DNA of 64,000 nucleotides from Spirosoma taeanense. Lineage in GTDB: Bacteria; Bacteroidota; Bacteroidia; Cytophagales; Spirosomataceae. A program made the position numbers and the translations under genes. The notes under the pieces are model-generated. The model was not told the DNA's origin and searched no databases. It saw nothing but the letters and a program-made list of their open reading frames with translations. The stretch is from assembly GCF_013127955.1 (NCBI RefSeq), contig NZ_CP053435.1, forward strand, positions 2,666,001 through 2,730,000. The letters are read 5' to 3'. Each line of letters opens with the position of its first letter. Within the stretch, counting starts at the first letter, position 1. Below are positions 17,204 to 26,303 of the stretch, piece after piece.

Positions 17204-18340
17204 TTAACGGGCCATTGCATACATTGCCCGCAGGCTATCGCTCGGAAGGGTTCTGGGCACAATGGTCATGCCGTCTTTCAGGTTCTGTAACCCCTCGTAC
17301 ACAATCCGGTCGCCGGGTTTAAGGCCCGACTGCACAATATAGAACTGGTCGACCCGGCTGCTCGGTACGAAACTGCGCGTGCTTACCTTATTTCGGGCGT
17401 CAACGATGTAAACGAAGTTCTTATCCTGCACTTCAAACACGGCCTTCTGGGGCACCAGAACCGCGTCGTCGACGTCGGTCGTTATGCGTATTTTGCCGGT
17501 AGCACCGTGGCGGAGCAGCCGGTTCGGGTTGGGAAAGCGCGCCCGGAAGGCAATTGTACCCGAGTTGCCTTCAAAGACCGTTTCTGCCGTTTCTATCTTC
17601 CCTTTATGGGGATACTGCGTGTCATCGGCCAGCAGCAGATCCACCTCCCGTACGGTTGTTTTTTCGGGATCGCGCCGTTTCTTAACGAAAGACAGATACT
17701 CTTTTTCGGATACGTTAAAATAGGCGTACATCTCCTGCAGGTCGGAAATGGTTGTGAGCAAAGCACCGTCTTCAATCAGGCTGCCCTGCTTATACGGCAA
17801 CCGGTTAATAACCCCGTTGAACGGCGCGCGAATACTGGTCAGCGAAACCAGCAGCCGGGCGTTGGCCAGTGCGGCCTTGGCCTGATCGATGGCGGCCCTG
17901 GCGGTTTCTTTTTTGGCGCGGGCGAGTTTTAGTTCGGAAGGCGAAATGACGTTTTTGTCGACCAGCAGCTTCACCCGGCTCATCTCTACATCGGCCGACT
18001 GCGCCTGGGCAGTGGCACTTTCCAGACTGGCCTGCGCTTCGGCCACTTTAACCTGATACTCCGCCTGGTTGAGCTGGAACAGCAGCTGGCCTTTCCGGAC
18101 GGACTGGCCTTCATCAACCAGAATTTTATCTAAATAACCAGCCACCCGAGCCCGAACCTCTACGTTCTGAACAGCTTCCAGGTTGCTGGCGTAATCATGA
18201 TCGAGCGTGGCATCCTGTTTGCTCAGCTGAATAACCGGAAGACGTGGACTTTCATCCTCTTTTACGGTCTCGCTCCGGGTTGTACAACTGGCTAGTAAGA
18301 GACTTATGAGCAGGACTTTTATGCCTGAATAATAATCCAT
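17204..18340 (-). CDS. RND efflux periplasmic adaptor (membrane fusion) lipoprotein
   Basis: This 378-residue adaptor links the HAE1 pump to the outer-membrane channel. The N-terminal signal ends in a lipobox (LLLASC, Cys19). A split biotinyl-lipoyl-like domain is visible as VEVRARVAGYLDKILVDEG followed by VRKGQLLFQLN. A coiled-coil hairpin runs to about residue 150, then SLTSIRAPFNGVINRLPY closes the lipoyl half, followed by beta-barrel and membrane-proximal domains. It is the first gene of a three-gene operon. The start is about 118 bp downstream of three perfect TTCTAAG repeats, so the operon is probably controlled by an OmpR-type regulator. Confidence 0.93.
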   Translation of the reverse strand: MDYYSGIKVLLISLLLASCTTRSETVKEDESPRLPVIQLSKQDATLDHDYASNLEAVQNVEVRARVAGYLDKILVDEGQSVRKGQLLFQLNQAEYQVKVAEAQASLESATAQAQSADVEMSRVKLLVDKNVISPSELKLARAKKETARAAIDQAKAALANARLLVSLTSIRAPFNGVINRLPYKQGSLIEDGALLTTISDLQEMYAYFNVSEKEYLSFVKKRRDPEKTTVREVDLLLADDTQYPHKGKIETAETVFEGNSGTIAFRARFPNPNRLLRHGATGKIRITTDVDDAVLVPQKAVFEVQDKNFVYIVDARNKVSTRSFVPSSRVDQFYIVQSGLKPGDRIVYEGLQNLKDGMTIVPRTLPSDSLRAMYAMAR

Positions 18341-18457
18341 AGAGAAGTTGGGCTGGATAATAGATCTTGTTCTACGGTGAAAAGACTGATTTATTGAATA
18401 CTGGCTTTAATGCGGTTTTAATCTGTTTGCAAGTTGTAAAACTTAACTAAAGAGTGG

Positions 18458-18486
18458 CTTAGAAAATTCTTAGAATTTCCTTAGAA
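18458..18486 (-). promoter_or_regulatory. TTCTAAG operator-like repeat, site 3 (three perfect copies, 11-bp period)
   Basis: On the minus strand TTCTAAG is perfect three times, at 18486-18480, 18475-18469 and 18464-18458, in exact 11-bp steps. They read toward the HAE1 adaptor gene. A TAAGTTTT octamer, one base from the -7 consensus, starts 12 nt after the last repeat, which fits an activator bound at the -33 region. Confidence 0.65.
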
Positions 18487-18686
18487 TTAAGCTGAAAGGG
18501 GAGGGAGAGATTAAAATATTACAAAAAAAGTATAATATAAACCTATTGGCATTGTCTGCGCTGAAAGCACTAATCGATTTGCTTCCCAGTAGAATTTAAT
18601 CCTCACAAGGGGAGCTGAAGAAGAATTCCTGCGTAAAGGGGAGTACGTAAACGCTCTGATAATTCAGCTTCAGGCGGGAGAAAAAC
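18487..18686. other. Gene-free stretch between the two efflux operons
   Basis: No convincing gene is seen. The octamer AAGGGGAG occurs at 18496, 18607 and 18636 and again within the terminator stem at 18690. The region around 18511-18545 is very AT-rich. It separates the promoter of the HAE1 operon from the end of the Czc-type operon. Confidence 0.4.
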
Positions 18687-18720
18687 AAAAAGGGGAGGCC
18701 AACATAAGCCTCCCCTTTTT
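18687..18720 (-). terminator. Terminator of the Czc-type operon
   Basis: A perfect 13-bp stem (AAAAAGGGGAGGC at 18687-18699 with GCCTCCCCTTTTT at 18708-18720) has an 8-nt loop. The A- and T-flanks make it usable in both directions. It lies 17 bp beyond the stop of the metal pump gene. Confidence 0.85.
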
Positions 18721-18737
18721 GCCTAGATTATGGCTGA

Positions 18738-21700
18738 TTACGCTAAGGTTGTGTCCGCTGATTTTCGGCGATTTCGCCGGGTGATCGTGTGCGCTCGGTG
18801 CCGGTTAAAAAACCGGTAGATAATTGGAAAGATGAGTAGTGTCAGTACGGTCGCTGTAATAAGGCCGCCGATGACGACAATGGCCAACGGCTTCTGCGTT
18901 TCGGAGCCGATGCCGGTGCTGACGGCTGCGGGCAACAGGCCAATGGCGGCCATCATGGCGGTCATAACCACCGGCCGAATGCGGGCGCTGACTCCCTCGG
19001 CAATCGCCTGATCAAGCGTCATCCCATCGTTCAGGTTGTTGTTGAAGACGGAAATCAGGATTACTCCATTCTGGACGCAGATGCCAAACAGAGCGATGAA
19101 ACCCACCCCCGCCGAGATGCCGAAAATGGTGCCGGTCGCGTGCAGAGCCAGAATGCCGCCGATGAGCGCAAACGGAACGTTGAGCAGGACCAACCCCGCA
19201 TCTTTTACGTTGCCGAACAGCACGAACAAAATCACGAAAATGGCCAGCAAACTAATCGGCACCACCTGACTGAGCCGTTTCGTGGCCCGAACCTGGTTCT
19301 CGAACTCACCCGTCCATTCTACGTCGTAACCCCGCTCAAACTTCACCGACTGCTGTACTTTCCGCTGGGCTTCGGCAATGGTGCTGCCCAGGTCCCGTTC
19401 CCGAACCGAGAACTTGACGCCAATGAACCGTTTGTTCTTGTCGCGGTACACAAAGGCGGGACCGGTAAGTGTACGAATTTCGGCGATTTCCTTGAGCGGA
19501 ATCTTGTTGCCCCGTATGGTAGGCACCATCAGCCGGCTGATGTCTTCTTCGTTCTTGCGGAAGTCGGGCTGATAACGAACGCGGATGTCGAAACGTCGTT
19601 CGCCCTCGTATAACTGACTGGCCGTTTTGCCCCCAATTGCCATTTCAATAACCGCTTCGGCATCGCCCACCCGAACGCCGTAAAACGCCATTTTCTGCTT
19701 ATCAACGAAAATGCTCATTTCGGGCTGGCCAACGTTCCGCAGAATACCGACGTCTTTTACGCCCGGCACATCGCGGATGGCCTCAATGACCTGATCAGCG
19801 TAGTGGTCTAGTTCGTCGAGGTCGTTGCCGAAAATTTTGACCGCGTTGCTGGCGTTCATACCCGCAACGGCTTCGGCTACGTTGTCGATGATGGGCTGCG
19901 AGTAGTTGTAGTTGATGCCCTGAAACTGTTTCAGTTTAGCATCCATCTCCTCAATCAGCTGATCGGTCGTGATCTTACGGGTCCACTCTTTTTTGGGCTT
20001 CAGATTGACCTGCATCTGTACGTAATAAAAACCCGACGGGTCGGTACCGTCGTTGGAGCGGCCCGTCTGCGACAGCACTCCGTTCACCTCCGGAAAGCCC
20101 ATCAGTTTGCTTCGCAGAACCCGCACCATTTTGGTCGTCTCGTTTAGCGAACTGCTCATGGGTAACTTGGCTTCTACCCACAGGGCGCCTTCATTCAACT
20201 GCGGCAGGAACTCCGTACCCAGCAGCGAAGCCGATGCGAACGTCAGACCCATGAACGCCAGTGCCAGGAGCATACTCAGTTTGCGGTGCGCGTAGGTCCA
20301 GCCGAAGCCGCGCGTAATGATGCGGTTGAAGAAGTTAACGACCGGATTGTTTTTCTCCTTTACGTTCCGGTTCAGCAGGATTGAGCAGAGTACCGGCACC
20401 AGCGTCAGGGTGAAAATCAACGCGCCCAGCAGGGCGAACCCTAGCGTCCAGGCCAGCGGACTGAACATTTTGCCCTCCACTTTCTCGAACGAGAAAATGG
20501 GCAGCAGGGCCGTAATGATAATCAGCTTCGAGAAGAAAACGGCCTTGCCCAGCTCCGTGCCGGTTTTGCGAATCAGACCGAGCTTGGCCAGCTTATTGAA
20601 TTTAGCCATGCCGACCTGGTGCGCCCGGTGATCGAGCACGACGAAGATGCCTTCTACCATCACCACCGCGCCGTCGATGATGATGCCAAAATCAACGGCC
20701 CCCATCGACAGCAGGTTGGCCGACATGCCCCGCAGCCGCATACATAGGAAGGCAAACAGCAGCGCCAGCGGGATGATGATGCTGACAATGAGCGTTGTGC
20801 GCCAGTCGGCCATGAACAGAAACACGATTACCGTCACGAACAGAATCCCTTCGGCGAGGTTGTGCAGCACTGTTTCGGTGCAGTACGTCATCAGATTGTC
20901 GCGGTCGTAGAAGGTGACCATTTTGACGTCGGAGGGCAGCACTTTTTCGTTTAGCTCAGCAATTTTGGCTTTCACCCGGGCCAGCACTTCGCTGGGGTTT
21001 TCGCCCTTGCGCTGCACGATAATCCCCTCCACAACGTCGTCATTGCCATTCAATCCCACCTGACCCACGCGCGGCTGGTTGGATTCGATGACCTGCGCTA
21101 CGTCGCGGACGAGGACCGGCAGACCGCCCTGTTCATCAACGATGATGTTCTCGATATCGGCGATGTTCGTCAGCAGACCAATGCCGCGCACGACGTAAGC
21201 CTGCCCGTTTTTCTCGATGACGTCGCCCCCCACGTTGAGATTATTCTGGGTAACCGCGTTATAGACTTCGGAGGGCGTAATCCCGTATTTCTGGAGCTGC
21301 ATCGGGTTGACGCTTACCTCATAGGTCTTCTCCCGCCCGCCGAAAGCAACGATGTCGGCTACGCCCGGCACGGCCCGGAGCTGCCGGTCAATGACCCAGT
21401 TCTGCAGGGTCAGCAGTTCGCGGGTGTCGCGGCTGTCGGATTTGAGTGTGTACCGGAAAATCTCGCCGGTGGGACCGTAGGGCGGCTGAATATCCGGATC
21501 CACACCCTCGGGCAGCGAGACGGTTCGGAGCTGGTTGGTAACCTGCTGCCGGGCAAAGAAATCATCCACGTTATCCTCGAAAATAATCTTCATCACCGAC
21601 AGGCCGAACATCGTAATCGAGCGTACGTTGGTCTTGCGCTGCACCGAATTCATGGCCACTTCAATGGGTACCGTAACGAAGCGTTCGACCTCCTCCGCCG

Positions 21701-21878
21701 AGCGCCCGTTCCACTCCGTCACCACAATAATCTGCGTGTTGGTTACGTCCGGAAACGCTTCGATGGGGGTGTTGAGATAGCTATAAACGCCAGCCGCCAC
21801 CAACGTGCCAACCATAAAGAACACGAAGAACCGGTTCTTCAGGGAAAAGCCAAGAATGGATTTGATGAGGTTGTTCAT
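18738..21878 (-). CDS. CzcA/CusA-family heavy-metal RND efflux pump
   Basis: This 1046-residue inner-membrane pump belongs to the heavy-metal-exporting RND branch (HME). The N-terminus FSLKNRFFVFFMVGTLVAAG and IEAFPDVTNTQI are typical. TM4 carries Asp396, Asp402 and Glu409 in DFGIIIDGAVVMVE. This D-x5-D-x6-E pattern is that of CzcA-like pumps for divalent Co/Zn/Cd/Ni rather than the monovalent CusA type, so Zn/Co/Cd export is the best guess. Its ATG overlaps the stop of the adaptor gene (TAATG), showing translational coupling. It is the last gene of the operon and is followed by a strong terminator. Confidence 0.93.
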   Translation of the reverse strand: MNNLIKSILGFSLKNRFFVFFMVGTLVAAGVYSYLNTPIEAFPDVTNTQIIVVTEWNGRSAEEVERFVTVPIEVAMNSVQRKTNVRSITMFGLSVMKIIFEDNVDDFFARQQVTNQLRTVSLPEGVDPDIQPPYGPTGEIFRYTLKSDSRDTRELLTLQNWVIDRQLRAVPGVADIVAFGGREKTYEVSVNPMQLQKYGITPSEVYNAVTQNNLNVGGDVIEKNGQAYVVRGIGLLTNIADIENIIVDEQGGLPVLVRDVAQVIESNQPRVGQVGLNGNDDVVEGIIVQRKGENPSEVLARVKAKIAELNEKVLPSDVKMVTFYDRDNLMTYCTETVLHNLAEGILFVTVIVFLFMADWRTTLIVSIIIPLALLFAFLCMRLRGMSANLLSMGAVDFGIIIDGAVVMVEGIFVVLDHRAHQVGMAKFNKLAKLGLIRKTGTELGKAVFFSKLIIITALLPIFSFEKVEGKMFSPLAWTLGFALLGALIFTLTLVPVLCSILLNRNVKEKNNPVVNFFNRIITRGFGWTYAHRKLSMLLALAFMGLTFASASLLGTEFLPQLNEGALWVEAKLPMSSSLNETTKMVRVLRSKLMGFPEVNGVLSQTGRSNDGTDPSGFYYVQMQVNLKPKKEWTRKITTDQLIEEMDAKLKQFQGINYNYSQPIIDNVAEAVAGMNASNAVKIFGNDLDELDHYADQVIEAIRDVPGVKDVGILRNVGQPEMSIFVDKQKMAFYGVRVGDAEAVIEMAIGGKTASQLYEGERRFDIRVRYQPDFRKNEEDISRLMVPTIRGNKIPLKEIAEIRTLTGPAFVYRDKNKRFIGVKFSVRERDLGSTIAEAQRKVQQSVKFERGYDVEWTGEFENQVRATKRLSQVVPISLLAIFVILFVLFGNVKDAGLVLLNVPFALIGGILALHATGTIFGISAGVGFIALFGICVQNGVILISVFNNNLNDGMTLDQAIAEGVSARIRPVVMTAMMAAIGLLPAAVSTGIGSETQKPLAIVVIGGLITATVLTLLIFPIIYRFFNRHRAHTITRRNRRKSADTTLA

Positions 21879-22972
21879 TAGTCGTTTAGGGCGTCATAGA
21901 TCAGTAACTGTGACTGCGTGATGACCCGCTCGCCTGGTTTCAGGCCCGAGCGGATATAGGCCACATCGCCCTGCGAGCGGTACACCTGCACCTCGCGAGT
22001 GTCGATCCGTTTCCGGTCGTGGAAAACCATCACAAACTGCTTGCTCTTGTCGAAGATCAGAGCTTTGGCCGGAATCACCGGCAGGGTGCCGCCCTCCTCA
22101 AAGGAGAGGGTGACGCTGGCGTTCATGCCGGGTTTGAGCAGCATCTGCTCGTTTGCCAGCCGGACCCGTATCTGCATCGTTTTCGTGCTTTGATCCAGCA
22201 CGTTGTATACCTTATCGACGGTACCGTGAAACACCCGGTCGGGATAGCTCAGCGTCTGAATCTGGGCCGACAGACCGGTTTTTATCCGGCCAATGTCCGA
22301 CTCGTTGACGTTGGCCAGCACCCAGATTTCGTTTAGCTGCGAAATGGTGAAAACCGCGTTGGCGTCATCGGAGCGAAGCTGCGTACCCCGGTTGATGTTC
22401 TTCTCTAGGACGTAGCCGGAAATGGGTGCTTTCACCAGCGACTGCGATTGCTGATCGGCACCGTAGATCTGAAGGACTTCCTTCAGGCGGGCCAGTTCGG
22501 CCTGTTCGCGTTCCACCTCCTTGCGGGCCGCCAGCACGTCGCGCTCCGAACTCAGCTTGTCGGCAAACATATCCTGCGCCACCTGAAGATTTTTCTGCGC
22601 CAGCCGGAGTTCGGCCTGCGCCTGGGTTAACTCGCTGTTGTAGCCAGCCACTTCGCCCGACTGAATTATGGCCAGCGTCTGACCTTTCTGGACATAGTCG
22701 CCCAGTTCGGCCCGGACATCGCGGACATTGCCACCCACCAGCGGAAACACCCGGATGACGCGGTTCTCGTCGGGTACAACCCGGCCAATGAGCCGCAGCT
22801 GACTCCGGATCGGTTCGGGTTTGACTTCTTCGGTCTGGATGCGGCTCAGCATGGTATCCGTCAGGGTAAACGCTTCCTGTTTCGAATCATCCTGAGCCGG
22901 TTCGGGTTTGGTCGAACAGGCTATAAGCAGGCCCAGCAGACCTATATTGATAAGGACTTTGAGTGCATTCAT
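21878..22972 (-). CDS. CzcB-like RND periplasmic adaptor lipoprotein
   Basis: This is the adaptor of the heavy-metal pump (364 residues). The lipobox is LLIAC (Cys19). Family segments are RLIGRVVPDENRVIRVFPLVGG, the lipoyl half GDYVQKGQTLAIIQSGEV, a long coiled-coil hairpin (about 120-175), VKAPISGYVLEKNINRG and the barrel domain LKPGMNASVTLSF. It has no His-rich metal-binding N-terminal extension, unlike some CusB/CzcB proteins. The stop codon overlaps the pump start by one base, and the outer-membrane gene ends 9 bp upstream. Confidence 0.92.
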   Translation of the reverse strand: MNALKVLINIGLLGLLIACSTKPEPAQDDSKQEAFTLTDTMLSRIQTEEVKPEPIRSQLRLIGRVVPDENRVIRVFPLVGGNVRDVRAELGDYVQKGQTLAIIQSGEVAGYNSELTQAQAELRLAQKNLQVAQDMFADKLSSERDVLAARKEVEREQAELARLKEVLQIYGADQQSQSLVKAPISGYVLEKNINRGTQLRSDDANAVFTISQLNEIWVLANVNESDIGRIKTGLSAQIQTLSYPDRVFHGTVDKVYNVLDQSTKTMQIRVRLANEQMLLKPGMNASVTLSFEEGGTLPVIPAKALIFDKSKQFVMVFHDRKRIDTREVQVYRSQGDVAYIRSGLKPGERVITQSQLLIYDALND

Positions 22973-22981
22973 GAAGGTTCG

Positions 22982-24244
22982 TTACTTGAACAGGTCGGTG
23001 CCGACCGTGAAATTGAGTTGTTCGTAGGCGTTAATGCGGTCGGCACTGAGCCGGTTGAGCTGCTGTACGTTCTGGAGATAGGTCTCGAACAGATCGACAA
23101 ACTCAATAAGCGACAGATTCCCCCGTTCGAAATTGCGCAGCACGCCCTGGTTGAGTTCGTCAAACTGCGCCGGGAAGCTGCGATCAATCGACTGGTAAGC
23201 GGCTTCGGTCTGCTGAATCTGCTGCAGGGCGGCCTGCACCTCGTTTTCAACCATTGTCCGGACGTTACGCTGAGCCAGCCGCAGGTAATCGGCCTGCGCC
23301 CGCGCCGAGCGAATGTTTCCCTGGTTTTTATTGAGCAGCGGCAGGTCCATGCTCACCGTTACGGCCGTGTAATTAGGTGTATAGCTCGCGTTCTGGTCGT
23401 AAAGTCCGCCGACGCGTAAGTCTGGTGTGGCCAGGGCTTTTTGCAGCGACAGATTGGCGTCGGCCTGCCGTACGGCCACTTCGGCCCCGCGCAGATCGGG
23501 TCGGTTCTCGAAAGCCAGATCAATAGCTCGGCTCAACTCGGGCAGGGTAGCGCCGTAGCGAAGCAAATCGGTGTTCGACGTAACAGGCCGGATGGTAGCC
23601 GTTGTCTGCAGCAGCGTTCGCAGGTCGCGTTGCTGCCCGGCCAGTTGGTTCTGAAGTTCCAGCTGATCGTTATTCAGCTGAAGCAGCAGGGCTTTGAGCC
23701 GGACCAGTTCGCGCAGGGCTACGTTATTTCGATTATACTGCCGCTCAAACGCCTGAACCGTTTCGGTCAGCCGGGCCCGCTGGCTGTTATACACCGACAG
23801 CGTGTTCTGCGTGAAATAAATTTCGTAAAAACGGCTACGCAAGTCGAACCGGAGCGACCGGAGCAGATCGGCAAACTGGAGTTCGGTCAGTCGGGCCTGC
23901 TCGGTGGCAACGGCCACGCGCTTACTGCGTTTGCCCGCCAGCAGGATTGTCTGCTGAATGGAAAACGCTTTCTGCCCATTTGAGCCTACATCAAGCGGTC
24001 GGCGCAGGGCCGGATTATATGCATTCAGCTCGGCATTGATCGTTGGGTTATCGAGCAGCCGGGCCTGAATGATCTGGGCCTGGGCTGCTTCGATCTGGTA
24101 GCGGCCCGCCAGCGCCAGCAGGTTACGCTGCAGGAACAGACTATCGACCTGCCGCAGGGTAATTGAAAGCGTATCCTGTCCCTGAGCGCTCAGGCCAAAC
24201 AGCAGGAGTGCCCAGATGATTAGCTTAATCATTAGGAAAATCAA
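22982..24244 (-). CDS. CzcC-like TolC-family outer-membrane channel
   Basis: This is the outer-membrane factor of the heavy-metal pump (420 residues; the ATG at 24232 is an alternative start four codons later). A cleavable signal peptide ends near LSAQGQ. No lipobox is present, in contrast to the NodT-type channel of the other pump. Two OEP repeats are recognisable, with the segments QVDSLFLQRNLLALAGRYQIEAAQA and AIDLAFENRPDLRGAEVAVRQA. The operon order is small exported protein, CzcC-like, CzcB-like, CzcA-like. Confidence 0.9.
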   Translation of the reverse strand: MIFLMIKLIIWALLLFGLSAQGQDTLSITLRQVDSLFLQRNLLALAGRYQIEAAQAQIIQARLLDNPTINAELNAYNPALRRPLDVGSNGQKAFSIQQTILLAGKRSKRVAVATEQARLTELQFADLLRSLRFDLRSRFYEIYFTQNTLSVYNSQRARLTETVQAFERQYNRNNVALRELVRLKALLLQLNNDQLELQNQLAGQQRDLRTLLQTTATIRPVTSNTDLLRYGATLPELSRAIDLAFENRPDLRGAEVAVRQADANLSLQKALATPDLRVGGLYDQNASYTPNYTAVTVSMDLPLLNKNQGNIRSARAQADYLRLAQRNVRTMVENEVQAALQQIQQTEAAYQSIDRSFPAQFDELNQGVLRNFERGNLSLIEFVDLFETYLQNVQQLNRLSADRINAYEQLNFTVGTDLFK

Positions 24245-24337
24245 TTGATGAATAGATAGGTACGATCGCCGGGGAACACCTCAGAGCGGTCACCGGGATA
24301 CAGTTGGGCCGTAGGAAGACGGCTCATTCAGGAAAAA

Positions 24338-24736
24338 TTACACCAATTGCGGGGGAGGAGACAGGACGTCTGCCGTATGCGATGCATACGGAAATGGAAG
24401 GAAAGCGATAAGCACTTTTGGGGAAACGCCAGCGCAGGACGGGGGGAGAAGCGTGTAGATAGACGTGGATGGGATCAGCCAGTGAACAAGCGATTTGGTG
24501 AGCTTGCCGTGATCGTCGGGCTCGTCGTGTTCAGGAACCATTAAGTCAAACAGGTGCTCCAGAACCCATTCGCCAACGCTTTCCATTTCGTTAATGGACA
24601 GGTCCTCCCGCATGGCACCGGTTGTGGTTACCTGCACATGGTGATCGGGCGGGTCCACACTGAAGTTCAGCACGTGGAGCCCCATCAGCAGGCAGAATAG
24701 CCGGTGGAGTAAGGAAAATGAACGCCGGGGTTTCAT
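24338..24736 (-). CDS. Small exported acidic protein preceding the czc-type operon
   Basis: This 132-residue protein is of unknown function. It has an N-terminal signal or anchor (basic residues then LFCLLMGLHVLNFSV) and two His/Asp-rich patches, DPPDHH near residue 28 and PEHDEPDDHGK near residue 68. A second hydrophobic stretch (KVLIAFLPFPYA) lies near the C-terminus. Similar short genes with a HVLNFSVD-like motif are common at the head of metal RND operons in Bacteroidota, from my general knowledge. It lies 93 bp upstream of the CzcC-like gene on the same strand. The His/Asp patches would suit transient periplasmic divalent-metal binding. That role is inference. Confidence 0.6.
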   Translation of the reverse strand: MKPRRSFSLLHRLFCLLMGLHVLNFSVDPPDHHVQVTTTGAMREDLSINEMESVGEWVLEHLFDLMVPEHDEPDDHGKLTKSLVHWLIPSTSIYTLLPPSCAGVSPKVLIAFLPFPYASHTADVLSPPPQLV

Positions 24737-24890
24737 AAAGTCTAACTCGCAAAGCTAAGTAAATATACGCATGTCGCCGGATGATGTTCAGAATATTTCT
24801 GACCGGTGAGTCGGCAGGCGGGTACGTGATGTATACCCAAACTGATTTATTTTGGTGAATTAGTTCTATTCATTCCGTGTAAATTGCAAG

Positions 24891-26279
24891 GTGATCAGAC
24901 GAAACCTGCTTTGTTGTATCGCTAGGCTTCGCGAGGCAATTCAATTCATGGGGATTGTCGCCTGTGTAATTGGCTGCCGAACGACGCCCGAGGTAGCACC
25001 CATCCTTGACGTTGGGGTTGTGCGGCCCGCCCAGGCCGCTATTGTTTCGGTATTGCCCGTGGGTTCCGATGCCGCTGAGGTGCAGATCAAGGATAGTCCC
25101 AATCTGAAATCGTCTTACCAGCTGACCGTCCTGACGGCTTCGGGCGCGGCCTTACCCCTCACACCCATTACGGAGCCGGTTCCGGCTAATCCCTTTAACC
25201 TGCCGGTTCTTTTGTATCCGTATCGGTTGACCCGCTACCGGGTATCTGGTCTGACGGGTAGCCAGACCTACCGCTTCCGGCTGAATTTCCGCTATAACAA
25301 TACCGATACGCTGACCGTCGAGCGGGCTTATGTGCACCGTCCGGCGGCCAACTGGACGCGGCTGGCGCACCTGCCCTTCGATACGGGCGACTTTACGGGA
25401 TCGCCCGTGGCTCTGGATGAGGCACGTTCCGGGGATATTGTGTCCTTGTTTCGCTATGTGGATGAGAACACCATGACACCCCTGGTTTATTACCGGTCGA
25501 TTGATCTGTGGCAGAATGAGCCGAATCCACCGCCTTTGCCGACCCCCCGGCCGGGTATGGTGCAGTTTGTTCTGTATTACCAGAATAGTGACCGCTACCG
25601 GTTCTGGGGGCTAGGCTACCAGACCAGCGATCTGTTTCCGGGCAAATACGTTTACCTGCGCGATTTGTATCTGCGAACGCCCCCGCCTTATAGTCAGCTC
25701 AATATGATTCTGCCGTCGTACCTGGGCGAAGTTGGCGAAACCGCGTTTTTTACGACGACCGATCAGGCTTTTTTTCTAACCCAGAACCGCTCTCCGGCTA
25801 TGTTTGCCATCACTGCCGTCGGCGGTCAGCGGGCCTGCCAGCCCCTGCCAGAACCGCCCGGTACGCTGGCTACGTTTTCGGTCGATTCGGTGGGTTACGT
25901 GGTAAATCAGACAGACAATGAGGCTCCGCATCTGTGGGCCTATGATGCTCATCTGGATCGCTGGTCCCGCAAAGCCGATTTTCCCGGTCAGGTGCGCAGC
26001 CGGGGCGTGGGCTTTGCAGTGGGTAGCAAAGGCTATTTTGGTTTAGGAATCTCGCTCCAGCAGGAGAAGGGTTACCGCGACATCTGGGAATACGACCCCG
26101 CCAACAACCAGTGGCAGTACGTGACGGACTACCCCGGCCAGGGCCAGCGCTACGTAATGGCCTTATCGACACCGAAGCGGGCGTTTCTGGGGCTGGGTTA
26201 CGAAACGCAGCCCGTCGTTGCTCGCGACGCCGTGACGCGGCAGGTAGGCTGCACCGATTTCTGGCTATTTACACCGTAG
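24891..26279 (+). CDS. Kelch-repeat surface lipoprotein
   Basis: This 462-residue protein starts at GTG 24891 with a basic N-terminus and a lipobox-like VIGC (Cys29). The N-terminal half looks like an Ig/fibronectin-type domain (about 40-145), followed by Kelch-type repeats. These are visible as HLWAYDAHLDRWSRKADFPGQ and DIWEYDPANNQWQYVTDYPG, spaced about 50 residues. Kelch propellers of this kind are common in Bacteroidota lipoproteins coded beside TonB receptors. The ligand is unknown. It is the first gene of a set with a DUF4249 lipoprotein and a TonB-dependent receptor. The stop lies inside a tandem 14-bp duplication that forms the spacer to the next gene. Confidence 0.75.
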   Translation: MIRRNLLCCIARLREAIQFMGIVACVIGCRTTPEVAPILDVGVVRPAQAAIVSVLPVGSDAAEVQIKDSPNLKSSYQLTVLTASGAALPLTPITEPVPANPFNLPVLLYPYRLTRYRVSGLTGSQTYRFRLNFRYNNTDTLTVERAYVHRPAANWTRLAHLPFDTGDFTGSPVALDEARSGDIVSLFRYVDENTMTPLVYYRSIDLWQNEPNPPPLPTPRPGMVQFVLYYQNSDRYRFWGLGYQTSDLFPGKYVYLRDLYLRTPPPYSQLNMILPSYLGEVGETAFFTTTDQAFFLTQNRSPAMFAITAVGGQRACQPLPEPPGTLATFSVDSVGYVVNQTDNEAPHLWAYDAHLDRWSRKADFPGQVRSRGVGFAVGSKGYFGLGISLQQEKGYRDIWEYDPANNQWQYVTDYPGQGQRYVMALSTPKRAFLGLGYETQPVVARDAVTRQVGCTDFWLFTP

Positions 26280-26301
26280 TGGAACGACCGTAGTGGAACG
26301 A
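26274..26301. repeat. Perfect 14-bp tandem duplication forming an intercistronic spacer
   Basis: CCGTAGTGGAACGA occurs twice head to tail (26274-26287 and 26288-26301). The first copy contains the stop codon of the Kelch gene and the second ends 2 bp before the next ATG. Confidence 0.9.
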
Positions 26302-26303
26302 GG

